7,131 nucleotides of DNA from Acidimicrobiaceae bacterium. Its GTDB lineage: Bacteria; Actinomycetota; Acidimicrobiia; Acidimicrobiales; Ilumatobacteraceae. Shown piece by piece: positions 1 through 4,988 of the stretch. Under the pieces are notes generated by a model. It had not been told where the DNA came from, searched no databases, and worked only from the letters and a program-made list of their open reading frames with translations. The position numbers and the translations under genes are program-made. The number at the start of each line of letters is the position of its first letter. Positions within the stretch are counted from its first letter, which is position 1. The stretch spans positions 1,133-8,263 of the forward strand of contig DMQJ01000184.1 of the NCBI GenBank assembly GCA_003455715.1, read 5' to 3'.

Positions 1-453
1 CTTCATGCCGGGGTGGATGACGCTGGAGGTGGTGAGTCGGTTGAGGGTGAGCAGGTCGGCAAGCCGAACCTTCAACTTGAGGGCGATACCGGAGAGATAG
101 TCGCCACTCACCACGGTGTAGGTGGCGGGGGCGGCAGGAGTGGCCGACGAGCCGGTGCTGCCAGCGGTGCTGCTGGCAGGGACAGTGCCGCCGGCAGGCA
201 CGACCAACTTCATGCCGGGGTGGATGACGCTGGTGATGGTGAGGTTGTTGGCATCGAGCAAGCTGCGCAGGGACACTCCGAGCTTCACGGCGATGCCCGT
301 GAGGTAGTCGCCCGACTTCACGGTGTAGGTCGGTGCGTTGGAGGGGGCGCTGGGCGCAGCGTGGGCGGTGGCAACGGGGAGGACCATCACGGTGGCGGCC
401 CCGGTGCTGATCGCTACGGCGACAAGCGCGTGCTTCAAGCTCGACTTGAACAT
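1..453 (-). CDS. Secreted double-LysM protein (N-terminal 151 residues; continues past the left edge)
   Basis: The reading frame begins at the ATG complementary to 451-453 and stays open for 151 codons to the left edge, so the C-terminus is missing. The N-terminus is a typical Sec signal: K3/K7, a hydrophobic stretch at about residues 9-30, and a likely AHA|A cleavage site near residue 32. Two LysM modules follow, at about 43-86 and from 111 to the edge. Each starts with YTV-x-SGDYL, has a GIA-x-KL helix and ends in VIHPGMK. A Ser/Thr/Ala/Gly/Pro-rich linker (87-110) separates them. LysM modules bind N-acetylglucosamine-containing glycans, so the protein probably sits in the cell wall. A catalytic domain may follow off-window, as in the LysM-M23 gene at 4989-5783, but this cannot be seen. 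An AAGGA lies only 2-3 bases before the ATG, which is close for a ribosome binding site. The gene is divergent from the cDPGS-like gene. Confidence 0.9.
   Translation of the reverse strand, partial: MFKSSLKHALVAVAISTGAATVMVLPVATAHAAPSAPSNAPTYTVKSGDYLTGIAVKLGVSLRSLLDANNLTITSVIHPGMKLVVPAGGTVPASSTAGSTGSSATPAAPATYTVVSGDYLSGIALKLKVRLADLLTLNRLTTSSVIHPGMK
208..233. repeat. 26-bp direct repeat within the LysM coding sequence (second copy at 1-26)
   Basis: The 26 bases at 208-233 are identical to those at 1-26. Both encode the VIHPGMK end of a LysM module on the minus strand. The rest of the two modules is more diverged, so the identity probably marks recent duplication or gene conversion of the LysM unit rather than a mobile-element repeat. 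Confidence 0.8.
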
Positions 454-498
454 GATCCTTGTATCGGTCGAGTTCGCAGCAACCTTTACAGATTCTTG

Positions 499-523
499 AA
501 CTCTCAATCATCAGGTGAGAGTT
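499..523. promoter_or_regulatory. Perfect 8-bp inverted repeat in the divergent intergenic region
   Basis: AACTCTCA (499-506) and TGAGAGTT (516-523) are exact reverse complements separated by 9 bases. They lie in the 158-base gap between the outward-facing LysM and cDPGS-like genes, about 45 bases from the LysM start and 88 from the cDPGS-like start. The position and symmetry suit a dimeric repressor operator shared by the two promoters, or a small hairpin in a leader transcript. I could not find convincing -35/-10 boxes on either strand here, so the regulatory role is inference. Confidence 0.35.
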
Positions 524-611
524 GAGGGTCGTGATGGGTGGGCAGGTTGGCCCCTCCCGGGCAGGACCATTGCCGCTGGCGAGCGCAGCTGCGCGAGCGC
601 ACGCTGCCGCT

Positions 612-1934
612 ATGCGCAACGTTCTCATCATGGGTGCTGGCGGCCGCGACTTCCACAACTTCAACGTGGCCTACCGCGACAACCCCAATCGCAACGTGGT
701 GGCTTTCACCGCCGCCCAGATCCCCGGCATCGACGATCGCGTCTACCCGGCCGCCCTCGCCGGGCCGCGCTACCCCGACGGCATTCCCATTCGCCCCGAG
801 CACGAGCTCACCGCACTCATCCGCGACCTGCAGGTCGACGAGGTGGTGTTCGCCTATAGCGACCTGTCGTATGCGCAGGTGATGGAGAAGGCAGCCATCG
901 TGCAGGCAGCGGGAGCGTCGTTCGTGCTGCTGGGGCCCGCCGACACGATGGTGCGGTCGGTGAAGCCAGTGGTGGCCGTCGTGGCCGGCCGCACCGGTTG
1001 TGGCAAGAGCCAAACCAGCCGGGCGGTTGCTCGCCTGCTGCGCGAGGCCGGCTTGTCGGTGGTGCTGGTGCGCCATCCGATGCCGTACGGCGACCTGGAG
1101 GCCATGCGGGTGCAGCGGTTCGAGACGCTGGCCGACATTGACGCCGCCCACCCCACCATCGAGGAGCGTGAAGAGTACGAGGTGCCGGTGCGCGAGGGCC
1201 TGGTGATGTACGCCGGGGTCGACTACGAGGCCATCCTCCGCCAGGCCGAAGCCGAGGCCGACGTGGTGTTGTGGGACGGTGGCAACAACGACTTCTCGTT
1301 CTTCGCTCCCGACCTCACCATCACCGTGGTGGATCCGCTGCGACCCGGCCACGAGCTGGGCTATCACCCTGGTGAGGTGAATGTGCGCATGGCCGACGTG
1401 GTGGTGGTGAACAAGGTCGACTCCGCCCCACCGGAGGCAGTCGCGCAGGTGTTGGCCAATGTGCACCGGGCGAACCCTAGGGCCACGGTGGTGCGGGCTG
1501 CATCGCCGGTGGTGCTCGCCGGTGAGGGTTCGCTGGTGGGCCGCAAGGTGCTGGTGGTGGAAGACGGCCCCACCATCACCCATGGGGGCATGCCCTTCGG
1601 TGCGGGAACCGTGGCCGCTCACCATGCAGGTGCGGTGGAGTTCGTCGATCCGCGCCCGGTGGCGGTGGGCACCCTCGCCGACACCTATGCCCGCTACCCG
1701 CACATCGGGCCGGTGCTGCCGGCAATGGGGTATGGCGAGCAGCAGATCGCCGACCTCGATGCCACGATCCGGGCGAGTGGATGCGACGTGGTGGTGAACG
1801 GCAGCCCGTTCTCACTCAGCCGGTTGTGCGACCCCGGAGTGCCGATTCGCGACGTCACCTACACACTCGCCGAGGTAGGTACCCCCACCCTCGCCGACGT
1901 CCTCTCCCCCTGGATTGAGCGGTGGCGGCCGTGA
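612..1934 (+). CDS. Cyclic 2,3-diphosphoglycerate synthetase-family P-loop protein
   Basis: This 440-residue protein matches the layout of the cDPGS family, whose characterised methanogen members (about 460 residues) use ATP to cyclise 2,3-bisphosphoglycerate. Residues 1-115 form a Rossmann-like N-terminal domain opening with MRNVLIMGAGGRDFHNFNV. The P-loop domain has GRTGCGKS at 126-133 (Lys132), a Walker-B-like WDGGNND at 221-227, and a GTPase-like NKVD at 267-270. The C-terminal part has HGGMPFGAG at 324-332 and NGSPFSL at 396-402, where I recall GTPIDL in the family. It ends with an RDVTY-TLAEVGTPTLADVL-like segment. The ATG at 612 was chosen because homology begins there; the frame is open from 522, but those 30 residues are low-complexity. 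No clear Shine-Dalgarno precedes 612, so the message may be leaderless. Its stop overlaps the carbamate kinase start. Family membership is secure; the substrate in this bacterium is not, and a different ATP- or GTP-dependent acyl-phosphate reaction is possible. Confidence 0.85.
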   Translation: MRNVLIMGAGGRDFHNFNVAYRDNPNRNVVAFTAAQIPGIDDRVYPAALAGPRYPDGIPIRPEHELTALIRDLQVDEVVFAYSDLSYAQVMEKAAIVQAAGASFVLLGPADTMVRSVKPVVAVVAGRTGCGKSQTSRAVARLLREAGLSVVLVRHPMPYGDLEAMRVQRFETLADIDAAHPTIEEREEYEVPVREGLVMYAGVDYEAILRQAEAEADVVLWDGGNNDFSFFAPDLTITVVDPLRPGHELGYHPGEVNVRMADVVVVNKVDSAPPEAVAQVLANVHRANPRATVVRAASPVVLAGEGSLVGRKVLVVEDGPTITHGGMPFGAGTVAAHHAGAVEFVDPRPVAVGTLADTYARYPHIGPVLPAMGYGEQQIADLDATIRASGCDVVVNGSPFSLSRLCDPGVPIRDVTYTLAEVGTPTLADVLSPWIERWRP

Positions 1935-2854
1935 AGGCCAAGCCGCTCCTCGTCGTGGCCATCGGTGGCAACGCCCTGCTGCACCGTGGTGAGGCGCCCA
2001 CCATCGAGGCGCAGCGGGCGAACGTGAAGGACGCCGCTGCGGTGCTGGCCGGGCTGGCGGCCGGGCACCGGTTGGTGATCACCCACGGCAACGGCCCGCA
2101 GGTTGGCTTGCTTGCTCGCCAAGCGGAGGCAGTGGCCGGGGTGGGCCCAGTGCCGTTCGATGTGCTCGCGGCCGAGAGCGAAGGCCTGATCGGCTACCTG
2201 CTGGTGGAGGAGCTGTCGCACCACTTGGGCGAAGGTGGTGCCTCGGTGGTGCTCACCCGGGTGGTGGTCAACGCCGGCGACCCCGCGTTCGCGCACCCCA
2301 CCAAACCGATCGGCACGATGCTCACCGAGGAGGAAGCACGTCGTGCGGCCGACGAGCACGGTTGGTCGGTAGCGCCCGATGGGTCGGGCTGGCGACGGGT
2401 GGTGGCCTCGCCCGAACCGAAGGAGATCGTCGAACGGGCCGCCATCGAGTTGCTCGAGCGGGCCGGCCAAGTGGTGGTGTGCGCCGGCGGAGGGGGCATT
2501 CCCGTGGCTCGTGGGGCCGATGGGCGCCTCGTTGGGGTGGAGGCGGTGATCGACAAGGACCTCACGAGTGCCTTGGTTGCCGAGGTGCTCGACGCCGACG
2601 AACTGCTGATCCTCACCGATGTAGACGCCGTGTATCGAGGGTGGGGCACTGATCAGGCCGCGCCGGTGGGTGAGGCAACACCGCGGGCGCTTCGTGCGCA
2701 CGTGTGGCCCGAAGGTTCGATGGGGCCGAAGGTGCTGGCTGCGTGCCGGTTTGTCGAGCGCACCGGCCGACACGCTCGCATCGGCTCGCTGGCTGACGCC
2801 GCGGCCGTCCTGACGGGCCGTGCCGGCACCCTCGTGTCGCCCGAGCTCACGTAG
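1931..2854 (+). CDS. arcC: Carbamate kinase
   Basis: This 307-residue cytoplasmic enzyme of the amino-acid kinase family has the usual length and motif order of carbamate kinases, which interconvert carbamoyl phosphate + ADP and carbamate + ATP. Visible motifs are IGGNALL (11-17, phosphate-binding loop), THGNGPQVG (51-59), AESEGLIGY (81-89), KPIGTML (125-131), RRVVASPEP (155-163), CAGGGGIPV (184-192), VIDKD (206-210), LTDVDAVY (228-235) and GSMGPKV (262-268). The GTG at 1931 was chosen because it forms a GTGA overlap with the stop of the cDPGS-like gene and gives the compact N-terminus typical of the family. GGTGG at 1921-1925 lies 5 bases upstream of it. An in-frame GTG at 1922 would add three residues. 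The overlap implies one transcript and translational coupling. No arginine deiminase, ornithine carbamoyltransferase or ureidoglycine-type gene is in the window, so whether it works in ATP generation or in carbamoyl-phosphate supply is unknown. Confidence 0.93.
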   Translation: MKAKPLLVVAIGGNALLHRGEAPTIEAQRANVKDAAAVLAGLAAGHRLVITHGNGPQVGLLARQAEAVAGVGPVPFDVLAAESEGLIGYLLVEELSHHLGEGGASVVLTRVVVNAGDPAFAHPTKPIGTMLTEEEARRAADEHGWSVAPDGSGWRRVVASPEPKEIVERAAIELLERAGQVVVCAGGGGIPVARGADGRLVGVEAVIDKDLTSALVAEVLDADELLILTDVDAVYRGWGTDQAAPVGEATPRALRAHVWPEGSMGPKVLAACRFVERTGRHARIGSLADAAAVLTGRAGTLVSPELT

Positions 2855-2862
2855 GGTGTCTA

Positions 2863-2903
2863 TGGCTGCTGGAGGAGTGCGGCAGCCTGGCAACGAGCAG
2901 CCA
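2863..2903 (+). promoter_or_regulatory. Two mutually exclusive hairpins after carbamate kinase
   Basis: TGGCTGCT (2863-2870) can pair perfectly with AGCAGCCA (2896-2903). Its core GGCTGC (2864-2869) can instead pair with GCAGCC (2882-2887). The two stems compete for the same 5' arm, as in attenuators. No T-tract follows either stem, so a classical intrinsic terminator is not supported. The element lies between the carbamate kinase stop and a possible 9-codon leader ORF at 2938. Chance pairing in GC-rich DNA remains possible. Confidence 0.3.
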
Positions 2904-2937
2904 AGGTCGTGGCAAACCCCCTGATCGGAGATTACGT

Positions 2938-2967
2938 ATGACTCGAGCGGTAGGAACCGCCCCATGA
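2938..2967 (+). CDS. Possible 9-residue leader peptide (MTRAVGTAP)
   Basis: ATG at 2938 has the best Shine-Dalgarno in this stretch (GGAG at 2927-2930, 7 bases upstream) but opens only nine codons. Its TGA (2965-2967) overlaps the ATG of the next gene in an ATGA arrangement. Ribosomes finishing the short ORF would stop exactly at the next start, which is the geometry of a translationally coupled upstream ORF. It follows the alternative hairpins at 2863-2903. Its sequence shows no run of a single regulatory amino acid, so a classical amino-acid attenuator is not indicated. It could be fortuitous. Confidence 0.3.
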   Translation: MTRAVGTAP

Positions 2968-3254
2968 CGTACCTCCCCCTCGCCGTTCTGGCCGGAGGAC
3001 TCGCTGCCGTCTCGCGTTCAACCGTGTCGATCGTGACAGCCGTCTTGGCGGCTGCAGGAGCGCTCGCAGTGGCCGTCGGGCTCCCTGACTGGTACGCCGT
3101 TCCCGGCTTCTTCGCGACGATGGTTCTTGCGGGGCGAACCGCGGTCAGCAACTGGAAACGGGGCAAGGGTCTTCCGGCAAAGGAGCGGCTGTATGGGCTG
3201 TTGGGCCTCGCTCCAACTGACTTACGAAGAGATGCTCTCACCTCCCATGAATGA
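2964..3254 (+). CDS. Small hydrophobic membrane protein of unknown function
   Basis: This 96-residue protein was not recognised. Hydrophobic stretches at about residues 3-16, 21-40 and 44-61 suggest two or three transmembrane segments. They are followed by a basic tail (NWKRGKGLPAKERLYG, about 63-78) that should be cytoplasmic by the positive-inside rule. The ATG at 2964 has AGGA at 2952-2955, 8 bases upstream, and also overlaps the stop of the nine-codon ORF at 2938. The final eight bases overlap the first in-frame ATG of the phosphodiesterase fragment. The G/C-ending codons and positioned Shine-Dalgarno favour a real gene. It lies at the left end of a stretch of orphan small genes, so it could itself be a remnant of something longer. 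Confidence 0.6.
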   Translation: MTYLPLAVLAGGLAAVSRSTVSIVTAVLAAAGALAVAVGLPDWYAVPGFFATMVLAGRTAVSNWKRGKGLPAKERLYGLLGLAPTDLRRDALTSHE

Positions 3255-3450
3255 CGGCAACGAGACTGAGTTGTGGAGCCGTACGCGACGGGGCTTCGTT
3301 GTTGCGTCCCGTCCGGGTGTCGGAGGCCGCAGCCAACCGTTCGCTGAGGGAGGGTCGTTCGACATCATCGACCTCGCCCCCACGATCGGCGCGCTGCTCG
3401 GTGTCGACTGGCCCGAGACGGTCGGTGAGCCGTTGTCGGTCACGTCATGA
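3247..3450 (+). pseudogene. C-terminal fragment of a type I phosphodiesterase/alkaline-phosphatase-like protein
   Basis: From ATG 3247 this frame gives 67 residues. They resemble the last part of type I phosphodiesterase/nucleotide pyrophosphatase or sulfatase-superfamily enzymes: RGFVVASRPGV (about 15-25), then SFDIIDLAPTIGALLGVDWPE, then VGEPLSV at the end. In intact enzymes the GF-x-x-AS-GPG and DIAPT-LALLG motifs close a domain of several hundred residues. The Thr/Ser nucleophile and the metal-binding Asp/His residues lie upstream of them. None of that is present here: the preceding DNA encodes a membrane protein in another frame. The fragment therefore cannot be an active enzyme and is called a remnant, presumably left by deletion or recombination. 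A chimeric assembly join is an alternative. A short expressed ORF cannot be excluded, since it overlaps neighbours by 8 and 4 bases. Homology was recognised by eye only. Confidence 0.55.
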
Positions 3451-3905
3451 GACTGCCAGTGCGCGGCTCACGGCTGCGAAGGAGGTCGGTCCAGGCGTCC
3501 GTGGCGCCGGACAAGCAGCAAGTGGTTTGCCTCGAGTTTCGAATAGAGATCCGCTCTCTCTTTGCCCACTACCTACCCGAGGGGTGGAAGGAGATTCGAT
3601 TTGTCGAAGAACGCAGCGGCCAACTTGCATCTTTCCGACCGCGAGCCGGCTCTTCTTCGCAAGTGGTCAATCTGCCGATGCCGATAGATCGCATCGTCGA
3701 GGTGTACCTTCCATGTGGGCCGCCTCCGTTTCCGAGAACGAGGATTGCCGTTGCGCCCGGCGATGAGGTCCTTTTTCTTCTCGTCCCGAAGGTGATCGGG
3801 CTATTCGGGACTCCAGGTTCGCTGACGATGCACCACTACAGTGCGTCTGAGCAACGCTGGCGTCCTCCGGTCGAACTCAACCTGAATCCAGGGGAAGTCA
3901 ACTGA
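3447..3905 (+). CDS. Hypothetical protein, about 152 residues (134 if the start is GTG 3501)
   Basis: I do not recognise this protein. It has no signal peptide or convincing transmembrane helix. It reads as a soluble alpha/beta or all-beta protein, with strand-like stretches QQVVCLEFRIEI, IDRIVEVYLP and DEVLFLLVPKVIGLFG. The ATG at 3447 overlaps the previous stop (ATGA) but has no good Shine-Dalgarno. The first 18 residues are Arg-rich and look unlike the rest. A perfect AAGGAGGT at 3479-3486 lies 14 bases before an in-frame GTG at 3501, which would start MAPDKQQVV; that spacing is longer than usual, so the choice is uncertain. Codon use is less G/C-biased than in the carbamate kinase gene. 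It belongs to the small-gene patchwork between conserved loci, and its neighbours give no functional hint. Confidence 0.55.
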   Translation: MRLPVRGSRLRRRSVQASVAPDKQQVVCLEFRIEIRSLFAHYLPEGWKEIRFVEERSGQLASFRPRAGSSSQVVNLPMPIDRIVEVYLPCGPPPFPRTRIAVAPGDEVLFLLVPKVIGLFGTPGSLTMHHYSASEQRWRPPVELNLNPGEVN

Positions 3906-3979
3906 GCTGCGATCCAACGGCCGAGGTGCTGAGCTGATGTGGTCTCGCTCCGCGAGCAGCGCCTTCAATCATGCTGTCG

Positions 3980-4025
3980 TTCTCGCGCAGTACGATCTTG
4001 CAGCTGCGAAGCTTTGGCGCGAGAA
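3980..4025. promoter_or_regulatory. 9-bp inverted repeat flanking a possible -10 box, upstream of the lipoprotein gene
   Basis: TTCTCGCGC (3980-3988) and GCGCGAGAA (4017-4025) are exact reverse complements 28 bases apart. Between them are TACGAT (3991-3996), which fits the actinobacterial TANNNT -10 consensus, and the 8-bp palindrome GCAGCTGC (4000-4007). No good -35 element was found. The element starts 75 bases after the previous gene's stop and ends 30 bases before the lipoprotein ATG. It could be an operator around a promoter for the lipoprotein and its downstream partner, or a structured leader. It has no T-tract and so is not a typical terminator. Confidence 0.35.
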
Positions 4026-4055
4026 GCCAAGCGGGCACCACGAGGAGAGATGTCG

Positions 4056-4538
4056 ATGCTGAGAAGTACTTTGGTTCGCTCTCGCCTTCCTGCCCTCGCG
4101 ATCACGAGTTTGCTGATCGCATCTTGCTCTGAGGGAGGTAGCGACTCTGCGAACTCGTCGTCGGTGCTCACCGTGCGCGAGTCATTTGATGGTGGCATGG
4201 ATGCGCTTGCGTCGGGTCAGCTCACCATTCGGGATGGGTGCGTGTTTCTCGTGTATGACGGACAGTCGAAGGCTGTGGTGTGGCCCACCGGCACTGTCCT
4301 GAATGCTTCGAGAGACGCACGGCCCTTGCACTGCATCTCCTGGGAGTTCGACAAGTCGAGGACTTCGCCTTTCCTCTGCTTGTCGCTGCGATCGTCGGAG
4401 CCGGTGCGGGAGCCGTGGCAGCCCGCGCGAAGTGGCGTCGTCTCAGGCGGCGCTGATGAGCCAGGGAACCTGACGATGAGTAGGCTGCTCGAAGCATCAC
4501 ACTTCAACGCTGGGGTTACGGACGTGTCGCATGAGTAG
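4056..4538 (+). CDS. Small secreted lipoprotein of unknown function
   Basis: From ATG 4056 the product is 160 residues. It starts with R3/R8/R10 and a hydrophobic segment (about 11-22), followed by the lipobox IASC with the lipidated cysteine at 24. A Ser/Gly/Asn-rich tether comes next, as in actinobacterial lipoproteins anchored outside the membrane. GAGGAG at 4042-4047 sits 8 bases before this ATG and only 2 before the in-frame ATG at 4050, so 4056 is preferred. The frame is open from 3939, but the added residues are implausible. Residues 30-80 look like a folded domain (LTIRDGCVFLVYDG..KAVVWPTGTVL). The rest is compositionally odd (Ser/Arg/Pro-rich, little hydrophobic order), and another frame of 4259-4456 encodes a clean membrane helix, so a frameshift near 4300 is possible. 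The last eight bases overlap the next gene, suggesting coupling. Not assigned to a family. Confidence 0.6.
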   Translation: MLRSTLVRSRLPALAITSLLIASCSEGGSDSANSSSVLTVRESFDGGMDALASGQLTIRDGCVFLVYDGQSKAVVWPTGTVLNASRDARPLHCISWEFDKSRTSPFLCLSLRSSEPVREPWQPARSGVVSGGADEPGNLTMSRLLEASHFNAGVTDVSHE

Positions 4539-4923
4539 CGGGATCGAGAATGCGTTGTGGAGTCGGATGGGGCGCATTGATCGTGGGAATCCTGAGTCGT
4601 CCTTCCGACGCTGGGAGAGCGAGACCGCGCTGAGCGAGCCGGCAACCTTTGCGATGCTGTCAGCGGTTCGAGACGAGCTTCAGGCAGAAGGTGACCACGG
4701 CGTCAGGGTCTATATCGCTGCGCCCAATCAAGACGAACGAGCAGAGATCGCTCTGGACAGATCAGTAAGGGCACGTGGTGTCGACCCCTCTATGGTGTGG
4801 TTCGTCATGGCGATCGGTACCGAGCGTGGAATGCCGGATCCTGAGTTCCGGCTGAGACCCTTTCGAGCTACACAGTCTGTTGCAGAAGCGATTATTCGTG
4901 AACTGATCGACAGCTACGCGTAG
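4531..4923 (+). CDS. Hypothetical soluble protein, 130 residues
   Basis: I do not recognise this protein. It is soluble, mildly acidic in its central part, has no signal peptide, and ends in a helix (QSVAEAIIRELIDSYA). Central stretches HGVRVYIAAPNQDERAEIALDRSVRARG and MVWFVMAIGTERG look like a small alpha/beta fold. The ATG at 4531 overlaps the lipoprotein stop by 8 bases (ATGAGTAG) and has no strong Shine-Dalgarno, so translation may depend on coupling to the lipoprotein gene. The frame is uninterrupted with moderate G/C third-position bias. The gene converges on the LysM-M23 gene. The intervening 65 bases (4924-4988) contain only a weak 5-bp stem (CGATG/CATCG, about 4958-4975) and no T-tract, so I do not call a terminator there. 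Confidence 0.6.
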   Translation: MSSGIENALWSRMGRIDRGNPESSFRRWESETALSEPATFAMLSAVRDELQAEGDHGVRVYIAAPNQDERAEIALDRSVRARGVDPSMVWFVMAIGTERGMPDPEFRLRPFRATQSVAEAIIRELIDSYA

Positions 4924-4988
4924 CGAATGCAGATCTCCTCAGAGGGCCTGCGACCGCGATGCCATCCCGACATCGGATCTCCACCTCT

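Noticed and set aside
13..525. Plus-strand ORF of 170 codons at the left end
   Set aside because: It is Gly/Asp/His-rich antisense of the double-LysM gene, which has a signal peptide and two intact modules.
454..611. Cyclic di-AMP (ydaO-type) riboswitch ahead of the LysM gene
   Set aside because: Such riboswitches often precede actinobacterial wall-peptidase genes, so I looked for one, but the conserved core elements I know were not found in the minus-strand leader.
504..1703. Long minus-strand ORF of 399 codons opposite the cDPGS-like gene
   Set aside because: It is His/Gly/Arg-rich with no domain pattern. It is the antisense shadow of a GC-rich gene whose own strand encodes recognisable motifs.
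2855..2937. Intrinsic terminator after carbamate kinase
   Set aside because: Stems are present, but no T-tract follows either, so only alternative hairpins are reported.
1859..3241. Minus-strand ORF of 460 codons across arcC and the membrane-protein gene
   Set aside because: It spans two plus-strand genes and an intergenic region, and its sequence is Arg/His/Gly-rich without motifs. arcC motifs on the plus strand are unambiguous.
2923..4982. Attachment-site-like repeats bounding the small-gene patchwork
   Set aside because: Only 6-base matches (GGAGAT and ATCTCC) were found at the two ends, too short to support an integration event, and no integrase is present.
4924..4988. Bidirectional terminator between the convergent genes
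   Set aside because: Only a 5-bp stem and a 7-base GATCTCC direct repeat are visible, with no T-tract; both are within chance expectation.
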